Of a stretch of DNA of 49,313 nucleotides, positions 5,831 through 14,946 are shown one piece after another. Positions within the stretch are counted from its first letter, which is position 1, and the number at the start of each line of letters is the position of its first letter. Where the stretch lies: NCBI GenBank assembly GCA_016109435.1, contig JAEILR010000031.1, positions 1-49,313 of the forward strand. The letters are read 5' to 3'. This stretch comes from Methanomassiliicoccus sp. Its GTDB lineage: Archaea; Thermoplasmatota; Thermoplasmata; Methanomassiliicoccales; Methanomassiliicoccaceae. Under the pieces are notes generated by a model, which saw only the letters and a program-made list of their open reading frames with translations, was not told where the DNA came from and ran no database searches. Position numbers and translations under genes: made by a program.

Positions 5831-8535
5831 GCCGCATCCCACAGCAGCAGCTCGAATCGTACCTCTGGGGTGCTGCGACCCTGCTTAGGGGCACCATCGA
5901 CGCTGGCGACTACAAGCAGTTCATCTTTCCCCTGCTGTTCTACAAGCGCCTATGCGACGTGTACGATGAAGAGACCAAGACCGCGCTAGCCGAGTCGCAG
6001 GGCGATAAGGAGTTCGCCTCGTACCCGGAGAACCATCGTTTCCAGATACCGCCCGAAGCGCATTGGAACGAGACTCGGAAGGTGGCGAAGAACGTCGGTA
6101 CCGCCTTACAGAACTCGTTAAGGGCAATCGAGACTGCCAATCCCGACAAGCTGTATGGCATCTTTGGCGACGCCCAGTGGACCAACAAGGACCGCCTCCC
6201 AGACGCCATGTTGCGGGACCTCATCGAGCACTTCAGTTCACTTGAACTGACCATCGCCAACTTGCCGGAGGACGAGCTGGGGAACGGGTACGAGTACCTC
6301 ATCAAGAAGTTCGCTGACGATGCCGGTCATACAGCTGCGGAATTCTACACCAATCGTACCGTCGTTCACTTGATGACTGAGCTACTCCAGCCGCAGCCGG
6401 GCGAAAGCATCTACGATCCGACCTGCGGCTCGGGCGGCATGCCACTCTCCTGCGTTGCCCATCTGCGCAGACAGGGCAAGGAGTGGCGTAACGTTCGCAT
6501 CTACGGCCAAGAACGGAACTTGATGACCTCGTCAATAGCCAGGATGAACTGCTTCCTCCATGGTATCGAGGACTTTCGGATAGAGAGGGGCGACACACTC
6601 GCGGAACCGAAGTTCGTGCAAGGGGATCGTCTTCAGCAGTTCGATGTCGTGCTGGCTAATCCGCCTTATTCGATAAAACAGTGGGATCGCGAGGCGTTCG
6701 CCTCCGACCCGTGGGGGCGTAATATCTTCGGCACACCACCCCAAGGACGGGCCGATTACGCTTTCTGGCAACATATCATCCAGAGCATGAATCCTCAGAC
6801 TGGAAGATGCGCTATACTCTTTCCCCATGGTGTTCTGTTCCGCCCGGAGGAGGCGGAGATGCGACGCAAGCTTATTGAGGCCGACCTAATCGAGTGCGTC
6901 ATCGGCCTTGGTCCGAACTTGTTCTACAATTCACCGATGCAATCCTGCGTCGTTGTCTGTCGGGCCAATAAACCAAAGGAACGACGCGGAAAGATACTCT
7001 TTATTGACGCTGTCGATGAAGTCACTCGCGAACGTGCACAGAGCTTCCTCACCAGTGAACACATCGAACATATCGTTACATCATATCAAGCATTCCAGGA
7101 CAAGCCCGGTCTAGCAAGGGCTGTTAGCATTGAGGAAATCCGTCGGAACAATCACGTTCTCAACATACCACTCTATGTGCAGAAATCATACTCTGGAATT
7201 GAAAAGCCATCGAGCAGTTTGTTAGACCTTGAGGCCATTTTTCAAGCCTGGAGCAATTCTGTATTTGTTGTTCGAGATACTCTCTCAAAAGTAGCTGATC
7301 TTCGGGGAAAGGAGATGCCTTTATTGGAGATTCCAAGCCCGGCCTTACAACTCCCTCGATGGATAGACTATGAAAGATGGCGCAAAGTTACTCTTGGAGA
7401 AGTTGTGGGAGAGATTAGCGAGAGGATTGACGACCCTGCCACTTCAGGAATGAACCGTTTTGTTGGACTTGAGCATTTTGATCAAGGAGAGCTAAAAATC
7501 AGGCGTTATGGGGCGACAGAAAACCTTATTTCGTCAATGAAAAAATTCTCGGCGGGTGACACTCTGTTCGCCCGCCGGAATGCCTACCTTAAGCGAGCGT
7601 CCATGGTCGATTTTGATGGACTGTGCTCAGGCGATGCAATCGTCCTACGTGAAAAGGAAGGCCAGTTGGTTCCAGGTTTCCTTTCATTTCTTCTCAATAC
7701 AGAATCGTTTTGGGAGTTTGCCATTGCCAATGCTGCTGGAACAATGTCCCGGCGGGTCAACGTGAAAACACTGCTTCAATACGGGTTTGACCTCCCACCG
7801 CTCGATCAACAGCACCGCATCGCTGAAATCCTCTGGGCGGTTGACGACTATAAGGCTCGCCTTGAAGTGTTACACGAATCCTTTGAGAAGTTCTATACTT
7901 TATTCATCGATGAGCAACTGTTTAGGGCTGAATATTCACGAACGACCCTCGGAGAATTGGCCAAGCAGGGTAAGCTGGATATACAGACTGGCCCCTTCGG
8001 AACTGTGCTTCAAGCATCGAGCTATGTAAAGGCTGGAACTCCAATCATCAATCCAGTCAACATGGTCAAACGTAGATTAGATGTCAGAGAAGGCCCATTC
8101 CTTAGCCCCGGTGAGTGCGAACGCCTCAATCGTTACAGGATGAAACCTGGAGATATCTTACTCGGGCGTAAAGGAGACGTTGGTAGGGCGGTGCTTGTTA
8201 CCCCGGAATATAATGGCTTTATCGTTGGCTCTGATACAATCAGGCTCAGGCTTATCGACTCCGAATTGCGTCCAGAATACCTTTACAACTTTATGTTGGC
8301 CCAAAAGACACGATCTTGGGTCGCTCGCCACGCTTCCGGGACAACCATGCCGGGAATAAATGAAAAGCTTCTTCATAAAATCGAAGTGTTAATTCCCACC
8401 ACCAATGTACAAGATCAAACTGTTCAAAAAATTACGGAAATAAACCAGGTGGACGATGCCCTTGTGAGCGGTATCAATGTGTGTCGGGACCTGATTCTTG
8501 CCATTACCAATGAGTTGATTCAGAAGGAGCACTAA
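5827..8535 (+). CDS. hsdM2S: HsdM-HsdS fusion, NPPY methyltransferase plus two TRDs
   Basis: A 902-residue fusion. Residues 1 to about 450 are a second HsdM, with motif I DPTCGSGGM near residue 198 and motif IV NPPY at 278-281 (6658-6669). From about residue 515 comes a complete specificity subunit. TRD1 starts at WRKVTLGEVV and is followed by a conserved helical region (LDQQHRIAEILWAVDDYKARLE). TRD2 starts at YSRTTLGELA and is followed by a C-terminal helix. HsdS is normally a separate protein, so M and S are locked here in one chain. NPPY members of two-M type I systems have been reported to make N4-methylcytosine, and that is the prediction. The HsdS part is visibly more AT-rich than the methyltransferase part, with the change near 7000-7150, consistent with exchange of specificity domains. 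HsdR starts 2 bases after the stop. Confidence 0.92.
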   Translation: MSRIPQQQLESYLWGAATLLRGTIDAGDYKQFIFPLLFYKRLCDVYDEETKTALAESQGDKEFASYPENHRFQIPPEAHWNETRKVAKNVGTALQNSLRAIETANPDKLYGIFGDAQWTNKDRLPDAMLRDLIEHFSSLELTIANLPEDELGNGYEYLIKKFADDAGHTAAEFYTNRTVVHLMTELLQPQPGESIYDPTCGSGGMPLSCVAHLRRQGKEWRNVRIYGQERNLMTSSIARMNCFLHGIEDFRIERGDTLAEPKFVQGDRLQQFDVVLANPPYSIKQWDREAFASDPWGRNIFGTPPQGRADYAFWQHIIQSMNPQTGRCAILFPHGVLFRPEEAEMRRKLIEADLIECVIGLGPNLFYNSPMQSCVVVCRANKPKERRGKILFIDAVDEVTRERAQSFLTSEHIEHIVTSYQAFQDKPGLARAVSIEEIRRNNHVLNIPLYVQKSYSGIEKPSSSLLDLEAIFQAWSNSVFVVRDTLSKVADLRGKEMPLLEIPSPALQLPRWIDYERWRKVTLGEVVGEISERIDDPATSGMNRFVGLEHFDQGELKIRRYGATENLISSMKKFSAGDTLFARRNAYLKRASMVDFDGLCSGDAIVLREKEGQLVPGFLSFLLNTESFWEFAIANAAGTMSRRVNVKTLLQYGFDLPPLDQQHRIAEILWAVDDYKARLEVLHESFEKFYTLFIDEQLFRAEYSRTTLGELAKQGKLDIQTGPFGTVLQASSYVKAGTPIINPVNMVKRRLDVREGPFLSPGECERLNRYRMKPGDILLGRKGDVGRAVLVTPEYNGFIVGSDTIRLRLIDSELRPEYLYNFMLAQKTRSWVARHASGTTMPGINEKLLHKIEVLIPTTNVQDQTVQKITEINQVDDALVSGINVCRDLILAITNELIQKEH

Positions 8536-8537
8536 AT

Positions 8538-11456
8538 ATGACATTCACCGAGTCCAACACCGTTGAGCAAATGATTCTTGATGCTGTAACGGAACTCGGT
8601 GGTGCCGACAGCTGGACCTTTATCTCAGCCGCCGAGACGCCACGAAATTTGGATGGAGTGATGGTCGAAAAGTGGCTGCGTGAAGCTCTCATCCGTCTTA
8701 ACCCCGAAATCGCTGCCCAGCTGGACCGGGCGGACGAGGTCATCTACAATCTGAGGGCCATCCTGCTTTCGGTGAACGCCGATGGTCTCGTTCGTGCGAA
8801 CGAGAACTTCACCGCCTGGCTTCGGGGTGAGAAGACCATGCCTTTCGGCCCGAACGGCGAGCATGTCCCAGTGCGTCTGATTGATACTATCAACCCGGCT
8901 AACAACCATCTCGTCGTCACCAACCAGTGGACCTTCAAGGCCGGGGAACTGGAGAAGCGTTTCGATGTCGTGTTCGTCGTCAACGGTCTGCCGCTCATCC
9001 TCGGTGAGGCCAAGACGCCGACCCGTAGCGCCGTAACATGGTTCGATGGTGCGTATCAGATTAATCAGATCTACGAGCGGGACGTGCCGGCGATGTTCGT
9101 GCCGAACGTGTTCTCGTTCGCCACCGAGGGACGCTTCTACCGCTACGGCTCGATACGCATGCCCATCGACATGTGGGGTCCCTGGCGTGATGATGACAAT
9201 AAGGAGGAAGGACAGCTCCACCAGGTCAAGGCGACGCTAAAGAGCATGTTGCGGCCGGAGGTCGTCCTAGACATCATGCAGAACTTCACTCTCTTCGCCA
9301 CGGACAAGAAGCACCGCCGGATCAAGATTATCTGCCGTTACCAGCAATACGAGACGGCGAATAAGATGATCGCCAGGGTCGTGGCCGGTTATCCTAAGAA
9401 GGGATTGATATGGCATTTCCAGGGCAGCGGAAAATCATTATTGATGGTCTTTGCGGCTCAGAAACTTCGCTTGCATCCGAAGTTGGGGAACCCTACGGTC
9501 ATGATCGTGGTGGACCGCATCGACCTAGACACTCAGATTACCGCCACGTTCAACGCCGCCGATGTGCCGAACATGGTCGCCGTGGAGACGAGGGAGAAAC
9601 TTCAGGATCTCCTGGCCAAGGATGCTCGCAAGGTCCTCATTACCACCATATTCAAGTTTGCCGAGGCCGGCGGGCGGCTGAACGACCGCTCGAACATCAT
9701 CGTCATGGTCGACGAAGCCCATCGCACGCAGGAAGGCGACCTGGGTCGCAAGATGCGCGACGCTCTGCCCAACGCATTCCTGTTCGGTCTCACCGGCACG
9801 CCCATCAACCGTGCGGACCGCAACACCTTCTGGGCCTTCGGGGCCGATGAGGACGAGCGGGGATACATGAGCCGCTACTCGTTCCAGGACTCCATCCGCG
9901 ACAAGGCAACGTTACCGTTGCACTTTGAAGCACCAGAGATACGGCTGAAAATCGACCGGGCCGCCATCGACGAGGCGTACAAGAATATCACCGACCAGCT
10001 GTCGGAGCAGGATCGTGACGATTTAGCGAAGAAGGCGGCCAAGATGGCCGTGCTGGTCAAGAACCCTGAACGCGTGCGGGCGGTCGTTCAGCACATCGTC
10101 ACGCACTTCCAGCAGAAGGTCGAGCCGAACGGTTTCAAGGCGCAAGTGGTCGCCTTCGACCGGGAGTGCTGCGTTCTTTACAAGAAGGTCATGGACGAGC
10201 TGATTGACCCGGAGGCCAGCGCCATCGTCATGACGACGGCGTCAACGGACCCACCGGAATGGAAGCAGTACGAACGCAGCAAGGACGAGGAGGAGAAGCT
10301 GCTCGACCGCTTCCGCGACCCGGCTGACCCGCTGAAGTTCGTCATCGTCACCAGCAAGCTGCTCACCGGCTTCGACGCTCCTATTCTCCAGGTGATGTAC
10401 CTGGACAAGCCGATGAAGGACCACACACTGTTACAGGCGATCACACGCGTTAATCGCACCTATGGGCCGGAGAAGACCCACGGCCTCATCGTCGATTACA
10501 TCGGCATCTTCGACGATGTCGCCCGCTCGCTGGACTTCGACGAGAAGTCGATGCATGAGGTAGTATCGAACATCGACGAACTGCGCAAGGCGCTGCCGAT
10601 CCAGATGCAGGCCTGCCTGGCGTTCTTCCCCGGCGTCGATAGGACGATCGGTGGATACGATGGCCTGATGGCCGCGCAGCAGTGCCTGCCGAACAACGAG
10701 GTCCGCGACAAGTTCGCATCTCAGTACACGGTCCTGGGAACCATTTGGGAAGCACTGTCGCCCGATTCCTGCCTCAGTCCATATGAGACGGACTACCGCT
10801 GGCTCACGCAGGTGTATGAATCGGTAAAGCCAGTTAGCGGCAACGGCAAGCTGCTCTGGCACGCCCTCGGGGCGAAGACGGTCGAGCTGATCAATAAGAA
10901 CGTTCACTTAGAATCGGTCCGCGACGATGTCGAGACGCTGGTCCTCGACGCCCAAATGCTCGAAGAGATACTCAATGACAAGAACCCCCGCGACAGGGCG
11001 AGGCAGGTGGAAATCGTCTTGGTAGCGAGATTGTTCAAGCATGTTGGCAATCCCAAGTTCACTGCATTAGGCGAGCGGCTGGAGAAAATCAAGGAACGCC
11101 ATGAGCAAGGACTACTGACGAGCCTGGAGTTCCTAAAAGAGATACTGGAACTCGCGAAGGAAGTCGTCGAGGCTGAGAAAGAGACCGACCCCGAGGAAGA
11201 GAGGGACCGGGCCAAGGAAGCGCTGACCGAGCTATTCAACGAGGCCAAGGGCAAGAACACTCACATTATCGTCGAGCGAATAGTCGCGGACATCGACGAC
11301 ATCGTGAAGAAAGTACGGTTCCCTGACTGGCAGCGGACCACCCAGGGCGAGCGGTTGGTGCAGAGGGAGCTTCGCAAGACTCTGCTTAAGTACAAGCTGC
11401 ACACCGACCAGGAGCTGTTCGACCGAGCGTATGGGTACATCAAACAGTATTATTGA
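8538..11456 (+). CDS. hsdR: Type I restriction HsdR translocase-nuclease
   Basis: A 972-residue restriction subunit that translocates DNA and cleaves it at a distance. The N-terminal nuclease core shows RFDVVFVVNGLPLILGEAK (residues about 138-156), the D...ExK pattern of HsdR. The helicase part follows: Walker A in FQGSGKSLLM (near residue 295), DEAH box in VMVDEAHRTQ, motif III in GLTGTPI, and the second RecA domain with SKLLTGFDAP and QAITRVNRTY (motif VI). The C-terminal helical region, rich in Glu and Lys, should contact the methyltransferase. Motifs are all intact, so restriction is probably active. It lies 2 bases after hsdM2S and is followed by a hairpin terminator. Confidence 0.94.
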   Translation: MTFTESNTVEQMILDAVTELGGADSWTFISAAETPRNLDGVMVEKWLREALIRLNPEIAAQLDRADEVIYNLRAILLSVNADGLVRANENFTAWLRGEKTMPFGPNGEHVPVRLIDTINPANNHLVVTNQWTFKAGELEKRFDVVFVVNGLPLILGEAKTPTRSAVTWFDGAYQINQIYERDVPAMFVPNVFSFATEGRFYRYGSIRMPIDMWGPWRDDDNKEEGQLHQVKATLKSMLRPEVVLDIMQNFTLFATDKKHRRIKIICRYQQYETANKMIARVVAGYPKKGLIWHFQGSGKSLLMVFAAQKLRLHPKLGNPTVMIVVDRIDLDTQITATFNAADVPNMVAVETREKLQDLLAKDARKVLITTIFKFAEAGGRLNDRSNIIVMVDEAHRTQEGDLGRKMRDALPNAFLFGLTGTPINRADRNTFWAFGADEDERGYMSRYSFQDSIRDKATLPLHFEAPEIRLKIDRAAIDEAYKNITDQLSEQDRDDLAKKAAKMAVLVKNPERVRAVVQHIVTHFQQKVEPNGFKAQVVAFDRECCVLYKKVMDELIDPEASAIVMTTASTDPPEWKQYERSKDEEEKLLDRFRDPADPLKFVIVTSKLLTGFDAPILQVMYLDKPMKDHTLLQAITRVNRTYGPEKTHGLIVDYIGIFDDVARSLDFDEKSMHEVVSNIDELRKALPIQMQACLAFFPGVDRTIGGYDGLMAAQQCLPNNEVRDKFASQYTVLGTIWEALSPDSCLSPYETDYRWLTQVYESVKPVSGNGKLLWHALGAKTVELINKNVHLESVRDDVETLVLDAQMLEEILNDKNPRDRARQVEIVLVARLFKHVGNPKFTALGERLEKIKERHEQGLLTSLEFLKEILELAKEVVEAEKETDPEEERDRAKEALTELFNEAKGKNTHIIVERIVADIDDIVKKVRFPDWQRTTQGERLVQRELRKTLLKYKLHTDQELFDRAYGYIKQYY

Positions 11457-11474
11457 GGCGTTACCAGCCTCTTT
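11455..11474 (+). terminator. Hairpin terminator after hsdR
   Basis: GAGGC (11455-11459) and GCCTC (11467-11471) form a 5-bp stem with a 7-base loop, followed by tttata. The stem begins at the hsdR stop codon. Confidence 0.5.
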
Positions 11475-11574
11475 ATATAGAAGCCATAGGAACTGTAAAG
11501 CTTTTTCAATTAAGCAATATGCTGGTTGACAGAATGTGGGAGAGTAAAACCAACATGGCGGTGCTGTGGGGAGA

Positions 11575-12909
11575 TTACGTCGGCCTTATGTCCTCAGCGC
11601 CTTTGGCATAATATATTTGGCCGCTCTCCTTTAACAACTCTAGTGCTTTTATTATCTCCTTCTCACTGGCCCGCTCCCCAAGTGCCTCTAGGAGTTCCTC
11701 CAGGTTGGTCCCGCGTAACTCGTTACTAAAGATATCATTGATCTGCTTAAAGACAATCTTCGCATAGCTCGGCCAGTGTATAGAAGCATCACGATAGTAA
11801 CCCTCGGAATCCTTGCGAGCCTCATGCACCTCCCTACTAAATTCTACCGTCATCTTGATGAGCTGGATGAATTTTTTCATTTTATCTCTAGATTGGAAAT
11901 GGGAGGTGAAATCGAGGCGACACATTGACAGGGCGGTCCTACGAACATCGCCTTCCCCGAAGAATATGTCCATATCGGCCAGTTCAGAACCGTACTTGTC
12001 GTTTATCTCCACAGTCAATTTCTTGATTACCTTCTCTCCCTCCTCATCCAATGATGGCTGGTGAAGACGAGCCTTTAACACATACTCGATGACATCGGTG
12101 TCGTACTCGATGCTCTTCTTAGGAGGGATGGCGTTCCGTAGCAGGGTTGGGACCGTGGGCGGTATCCCTGTCTTCTGAAGGTTGAACACATTTGTAGAGG
12201 GTTTGAGGATGCTATAGGATACCTCGGCGATGTTGCGCGATTTGTAACAGGCTAACGTGTCGGTGACTCCATTCCTTGTTTCTATAGCCCTGAAATAGCT
12301 CCATGGATTCTTCACATGGAGTTCCCACGGTAAACATCTGTATAGCGTCGATCTTAGCTCTGTCCTCAAACCTTTCTCATCACTGGTCTTGTCCAAGAAG
12401 AAAGATTTGCCGCCGATGCCTCCCGAGCGAGCATAATCGATTTGTGGTGAGGATAAGAGCTGTAAGCCCAACGAAAGATCGAAGAAATCCTCATCTTGGT
12501 ATTTCCACCCATCCGTGACGAGGGCTAGGTAATCATTCATGTCAATATGGGGTCGACCGACTTTGAACTCGAACTCTTCAATGCCTTCAACCCGATACTC
12601 AAACCGGTCGGTGTTAACTATGGTGGTGTCCTCAAAAAATGAGTCCCTCTTGAACCCTTTTTCACCCACGATAATCTTGACCGAAGCATTCGGATCGATT
12701 TCCGCGATGGTCTTCGACGGCAAGCGATAGAAGTTATTGCTGGTTCCCTTTGTCAAAAGTGGGTTTGGGACAAGTTGGAAAAGGTCCTTTCCCGCGGGCC
12801 GGACGTAACCAGTATGCTGGTTTTTAAAAAATATGGCCTCGAAGTCAAAGAAATTTCGCTCTCTTCCACTAAGCTTGAACCGATTCATCAGTACTCCATT
12901 ATCGGGCAA
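11575..12909 (-). CDS. Unknown protein with C-terminal winged-helix-like end
   Basis: A 444-residue protein I cannot assign. The first 300 residues look like a mixed alpha/beta globular protein without a recognisable nucleotide-binding or nuclease motif. The last 45 residues (LEELLEALGERASEKEIIKALELL... ending GQIYYAKGAEDIRPT) read like a winged helix, as found at the C-termini of some archaeal DNA-binding proteins. Its 5' end overlaps the 3' end of the small Cys protein gene by 22 bases, so the two are co-translated. It is the last gene of a leftward four-gene cluster and is convergent with hsdR. A role in element maintenance or defence is possible but unsupported. Confidence 0.6.
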   Translation of the reverse strand: MPDNGVLMNRFKLSGRERNFFDFEAIFFKNQHTGYVRPAGKDLFQLVPNPLLTKGTSNNFYRLPSKTIAEIDPNASVKIIVGEKGFKRDSFFEDTTIVNTDRFEYRVEGIEEFEFKVGRPHIDMNDYLALVTDGWKYQDEDFFDLSLGLQLLSSPQIDYARSGGIGGKSFFLDKTSDEKGLRTELRSTLYRCLPWELHVKNPWSYFRAIETRNGVTDTLACYKSRNIAEVSYSILKPSTNVFNLQKTGIPPTVPTLLRNAIPPKKSIEYDTDVIEYVLKARLHQPSLDEEGEKVIKKLTVEINDKYGSELADMDIFFGEGDVRRTALSMCRLDFTSHFQSRDKMKKFIQLIKMTVEFSREVHEARKDSEGYYRDASIHWPSYAKIVFKQINDIFSNELRGTNLEELLEALGERASEKEIIKALELLKESGQIYYAKGAEDIRPT

Positions 12910-13115
12910 TCGTCCGGTATCTCGGCGACGATCATGTCGGAACCAACTGAGGAATCGTAGCGCTCAATCAACACGGCTTCGGACCCTCCAGCCCGGCATT
13001 TATGCGTGGCGACGATGTTACCGCCATCGTAGAAGAACGGACAGTCGTTGCATTTCTCAATACGCCGCCCAACTAGGGAATCTGGCAACCTAATCAAGTG
13101 TTTCAAGCATCCCAT
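12888..13115 (-). CDS. Small Cys-rich protein
   Basis: A 75-residue protein starting at ATG 13115. Cysteines are at residue 3, in the pair KCNDC (residues 22 and 25), at residue 40 in THKC and near residue 69. This spacing suggests one zinc or iron-sulfur site. There are no membrane segments. A TATA-like string on this strand (ctaaatat, about 13141-13149) would place the transcript start only a few bases before the ATG. The gene overlaps the following 444-residue gene by 22 bases. I do not recognise the family. Confidence 0.55.
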   Translation of the reverse strand: MGCLKHLIRLPDSLVGRRIEKCNDCPFFYDGGNIVATHKCRAGGSEAVLIERYDSSVGSDMIVAEIPDDCPIMEY

Positions 13116-13220
13116 CCTAGTAAGAGCTAATAAAATTCGGCATATTTAGCCATTCTGCTTTCTAAAAATCCTTTAATATTTATCATGCTCCCCCATAATG
13201 TCAAAAAAGCTCAGAGAATA

Positions 13221-13850
13221 TTATCCTGGCGTTTGTATGGCGGCTTCCTTTTTTTTAAATATTATCTGGAAAGTCCTTCCTGGGTAATATTCTGAGCGCC
13301 CGGTCAGATAAAATTCGTAGTTATTATCATCACACCACTGGATTAAATCTCTCATCTTCTCCATGGTCATGGTGTATGGGTGTTGGGTCACCTCACCCCT
13401 ATCGTTCAAACGGACGTGATCGACAAAGAACCTCCTGTCGACATCATCCTTCCTATCGTTACGAAAGGGGTTCCAGCTGACCGTGTCCATAGAATACAAG
13501 TTTCCCTTCAGAAGCTCATCGATTTCCTCGATGATTTGTTTGCGCTTCACTTTGGACTCGGGCTTCTTCGTGGTCATGCGACTGTAATCAGCTTTCTCCA
13601 TGAAGAAGCCGGCAGTAGCCATTGGCATTGCCATTTGAAAGAGACACTGCCTACCCAGACACCAGTGTCCATAAAAAGTCCTTCTGGTTCGTCCCGACTG
13701 TTTTAGCCATTTGATTATCCGTGGCAGCGATAGGGCTCCTCGGCCTTTGATAGCTGAAAAATGAATATGTACTCTGACACAAGGGGCCGGACATAAGATA
13801 TTTCGCCATGGTGTCCTTATGCTCTTTTGTTTATCTTTATAAAGGGGCAT
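13221..13850 (-). CDS. Hypothetical protein, start uncertain
   Basis: The frame codes for 209 residues from ATG 13850 and overlaps the end of the HNH-like gene by 34 bases. The final 118 residues, from MTTKKPESKVKRKQ (start about 13577), look like an ordinary soluble protein with a basic N-terminus and a mixed C-terminal fold. The part before that is rich in Arg, Trp and Cys and less convincing, and contains several internal Met codons (MAMPMATAGFFME). The real start may therefore be one of those. I know no family for it. Its position inside the leftward cluster suggests co-expression with its neighbours. Confidence 0.5.
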   Translation of the reverse strand: MPLYKDKQKSIRTPWRNILCPAPCVRVHIHFSAIKGRGALSLPRIIKWLKQSGRTRRTFYGHWCLGRQCLFQMAMPMATAGFFMEKADYSRMTTKKPESKVKRKQIIEEIDELLKGNLYSMDTVSWNPFRNDRKDDVDRRFFVDHVRLNDRGEVTQHPYTMTMEKMRDLIQWCDDNNYEFYLTGRSEYYPGRTFQIIFKKKEAAIQTPG

Positions 13851-14863
13851 CTACCAACACATTGTTTGTTCGCCTTGACGTGGTGTAGGCCCCAGTCTTC
13901 TATTCCCTTCCTGGGGCAGTTGCCCTTCTCCGGCAAGTTGCATACATACTTGGGAGGTTCGACTGGCCTTTTATCGAGCGGCTTGAGCTGGCTGAGCTGC
14001 GGGTCGTCCGAGTGGTGAATCTTGGAGTGGCAGGACTGGCAGACGCCTATGGTCTCGTCGTCCGCGTAGGACAGGTGGTGCCTGACCTCATAGGTCACGT
14101 CGAGGCCGACCATCTTCGCGGTACCCATCTCTAGGAAGGGGATGATCTTGCGGCCGCATACCTTGCAGAACGGATAGTCCTTGATGCGCTTCCCCAGCTC
14201 TATTTTCAAACGCTCCTTCTCCCTCTCCCACTCGGCTGCCCTCCGGGCGGCCTCTTGTTCCGAGTGGTCGGTAGCGCAAAACTCCCAGAAATGACTTGAG
14301 AACTGCTCGATGATGTCCATCTCGTTGAAGTGGGGGAAGTCGAACTTCTTGACGATGGCCTGGCGGTCCACCGGGGCGTCGCAGTAGCCGCAGCGGTACA
14401 CCTTGTCCACGCACGAATGGCAGATAAGCCCAGGGGCCTTGAAATCGGACCCGCACACCTTGCAGTAGCCGTCCTGGAAGACGTCCCAAAAGGGGAACTC
14501 GGCCTTGATGCCCTTGGAATTCAGGAAGGCGTACTCTTCGTCTAGGATGCGGTTTATTAACCACTGCTCAAGTTTATCGGCCTTCCACATCCGCATGGTC
14601 GGGTGCATCTTCCCGTACCTGTTGGTGTCGTCCTCGCGTGTGTCGATGAACAGCACAGCCCCCCCTATTGGTTCGTAGAAGAGGTTCGCGTGCTTGCTCG
14701 ACTCCTTGTAGCCCAGCTCCCTTAGTCTGGACCGAACCCACTCTACCTTTTTCAATACAAACTGAATTTTTTCGGAGCGATCTGCCCCTTCCACAACCAC
14801 GACATAGCCGGGACCTGAGGAAATGACCTTCCCTACCACAACGGCGTAATGGCCGAGGCGCAT
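13817..14863 (-). CDS. HNH-nuclease-like multi-zinc-finger protein
   Basis: A 348-residue protein with four CxxC pairs: CKVC (134/137), CHSC (148/151), CGYC (158/161) and CKVC (233/236). The last pair opens an HNH-like module: after it come RHHLSY (His262-His263), then VCQSCHSKIHH (Cys275, Cys278, His279, His283, His284). The order C..C-HH-C..CH-IHH is the treble-clef HNH arrangement, so a DNA nuclease activity is plausible. An E/K/R-rich helix (residues about 201-225) separates the zinc modules. The N-terminal 120 residues are unassigned. It is the first gene of the leftward cluster and is divergent from the short recombinase-like gene. Confidence 0.62.
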   Translation of the reverse strand: MRLGHYAVVVGKVISSGPGYVVVVEGADRSEKIQFVLKKVEWVRSRLRELGYKESSKHANLFYEPIGGAVLFIDTREDDTNRYGKMHPTMRMWKADKLEQWLINRILDEEYAFLNSKGIKAEFPFWDVFQDGYCKVCGSDFKAPGLICHSCVDKVYRCGYCDAPVDRQAIVKKFDFPHFNEMDIIEQFSSHFWEFCATDHSEQEAARRAAEWEREKERLKIELGKRIKDYPFCKVCGRKIIPFLEMGTAKMVGLDVTYEVRHHLSYADDETIGVCQSCHSKIHHSDDPQLSQLKPLDKRPVEPPKYVCNLPEKGNCPRKGIEDWGLHHVKANKQCVGRCPFIKINKRA

Positions 14864-14946
14864 TAACTCATTTCCGCTCGAATCATCCCGACGGTTTATC
14901 TTCAGGACCGTTAGGTATTCGGTGACCCTTCGTCGAGAAATAAATA

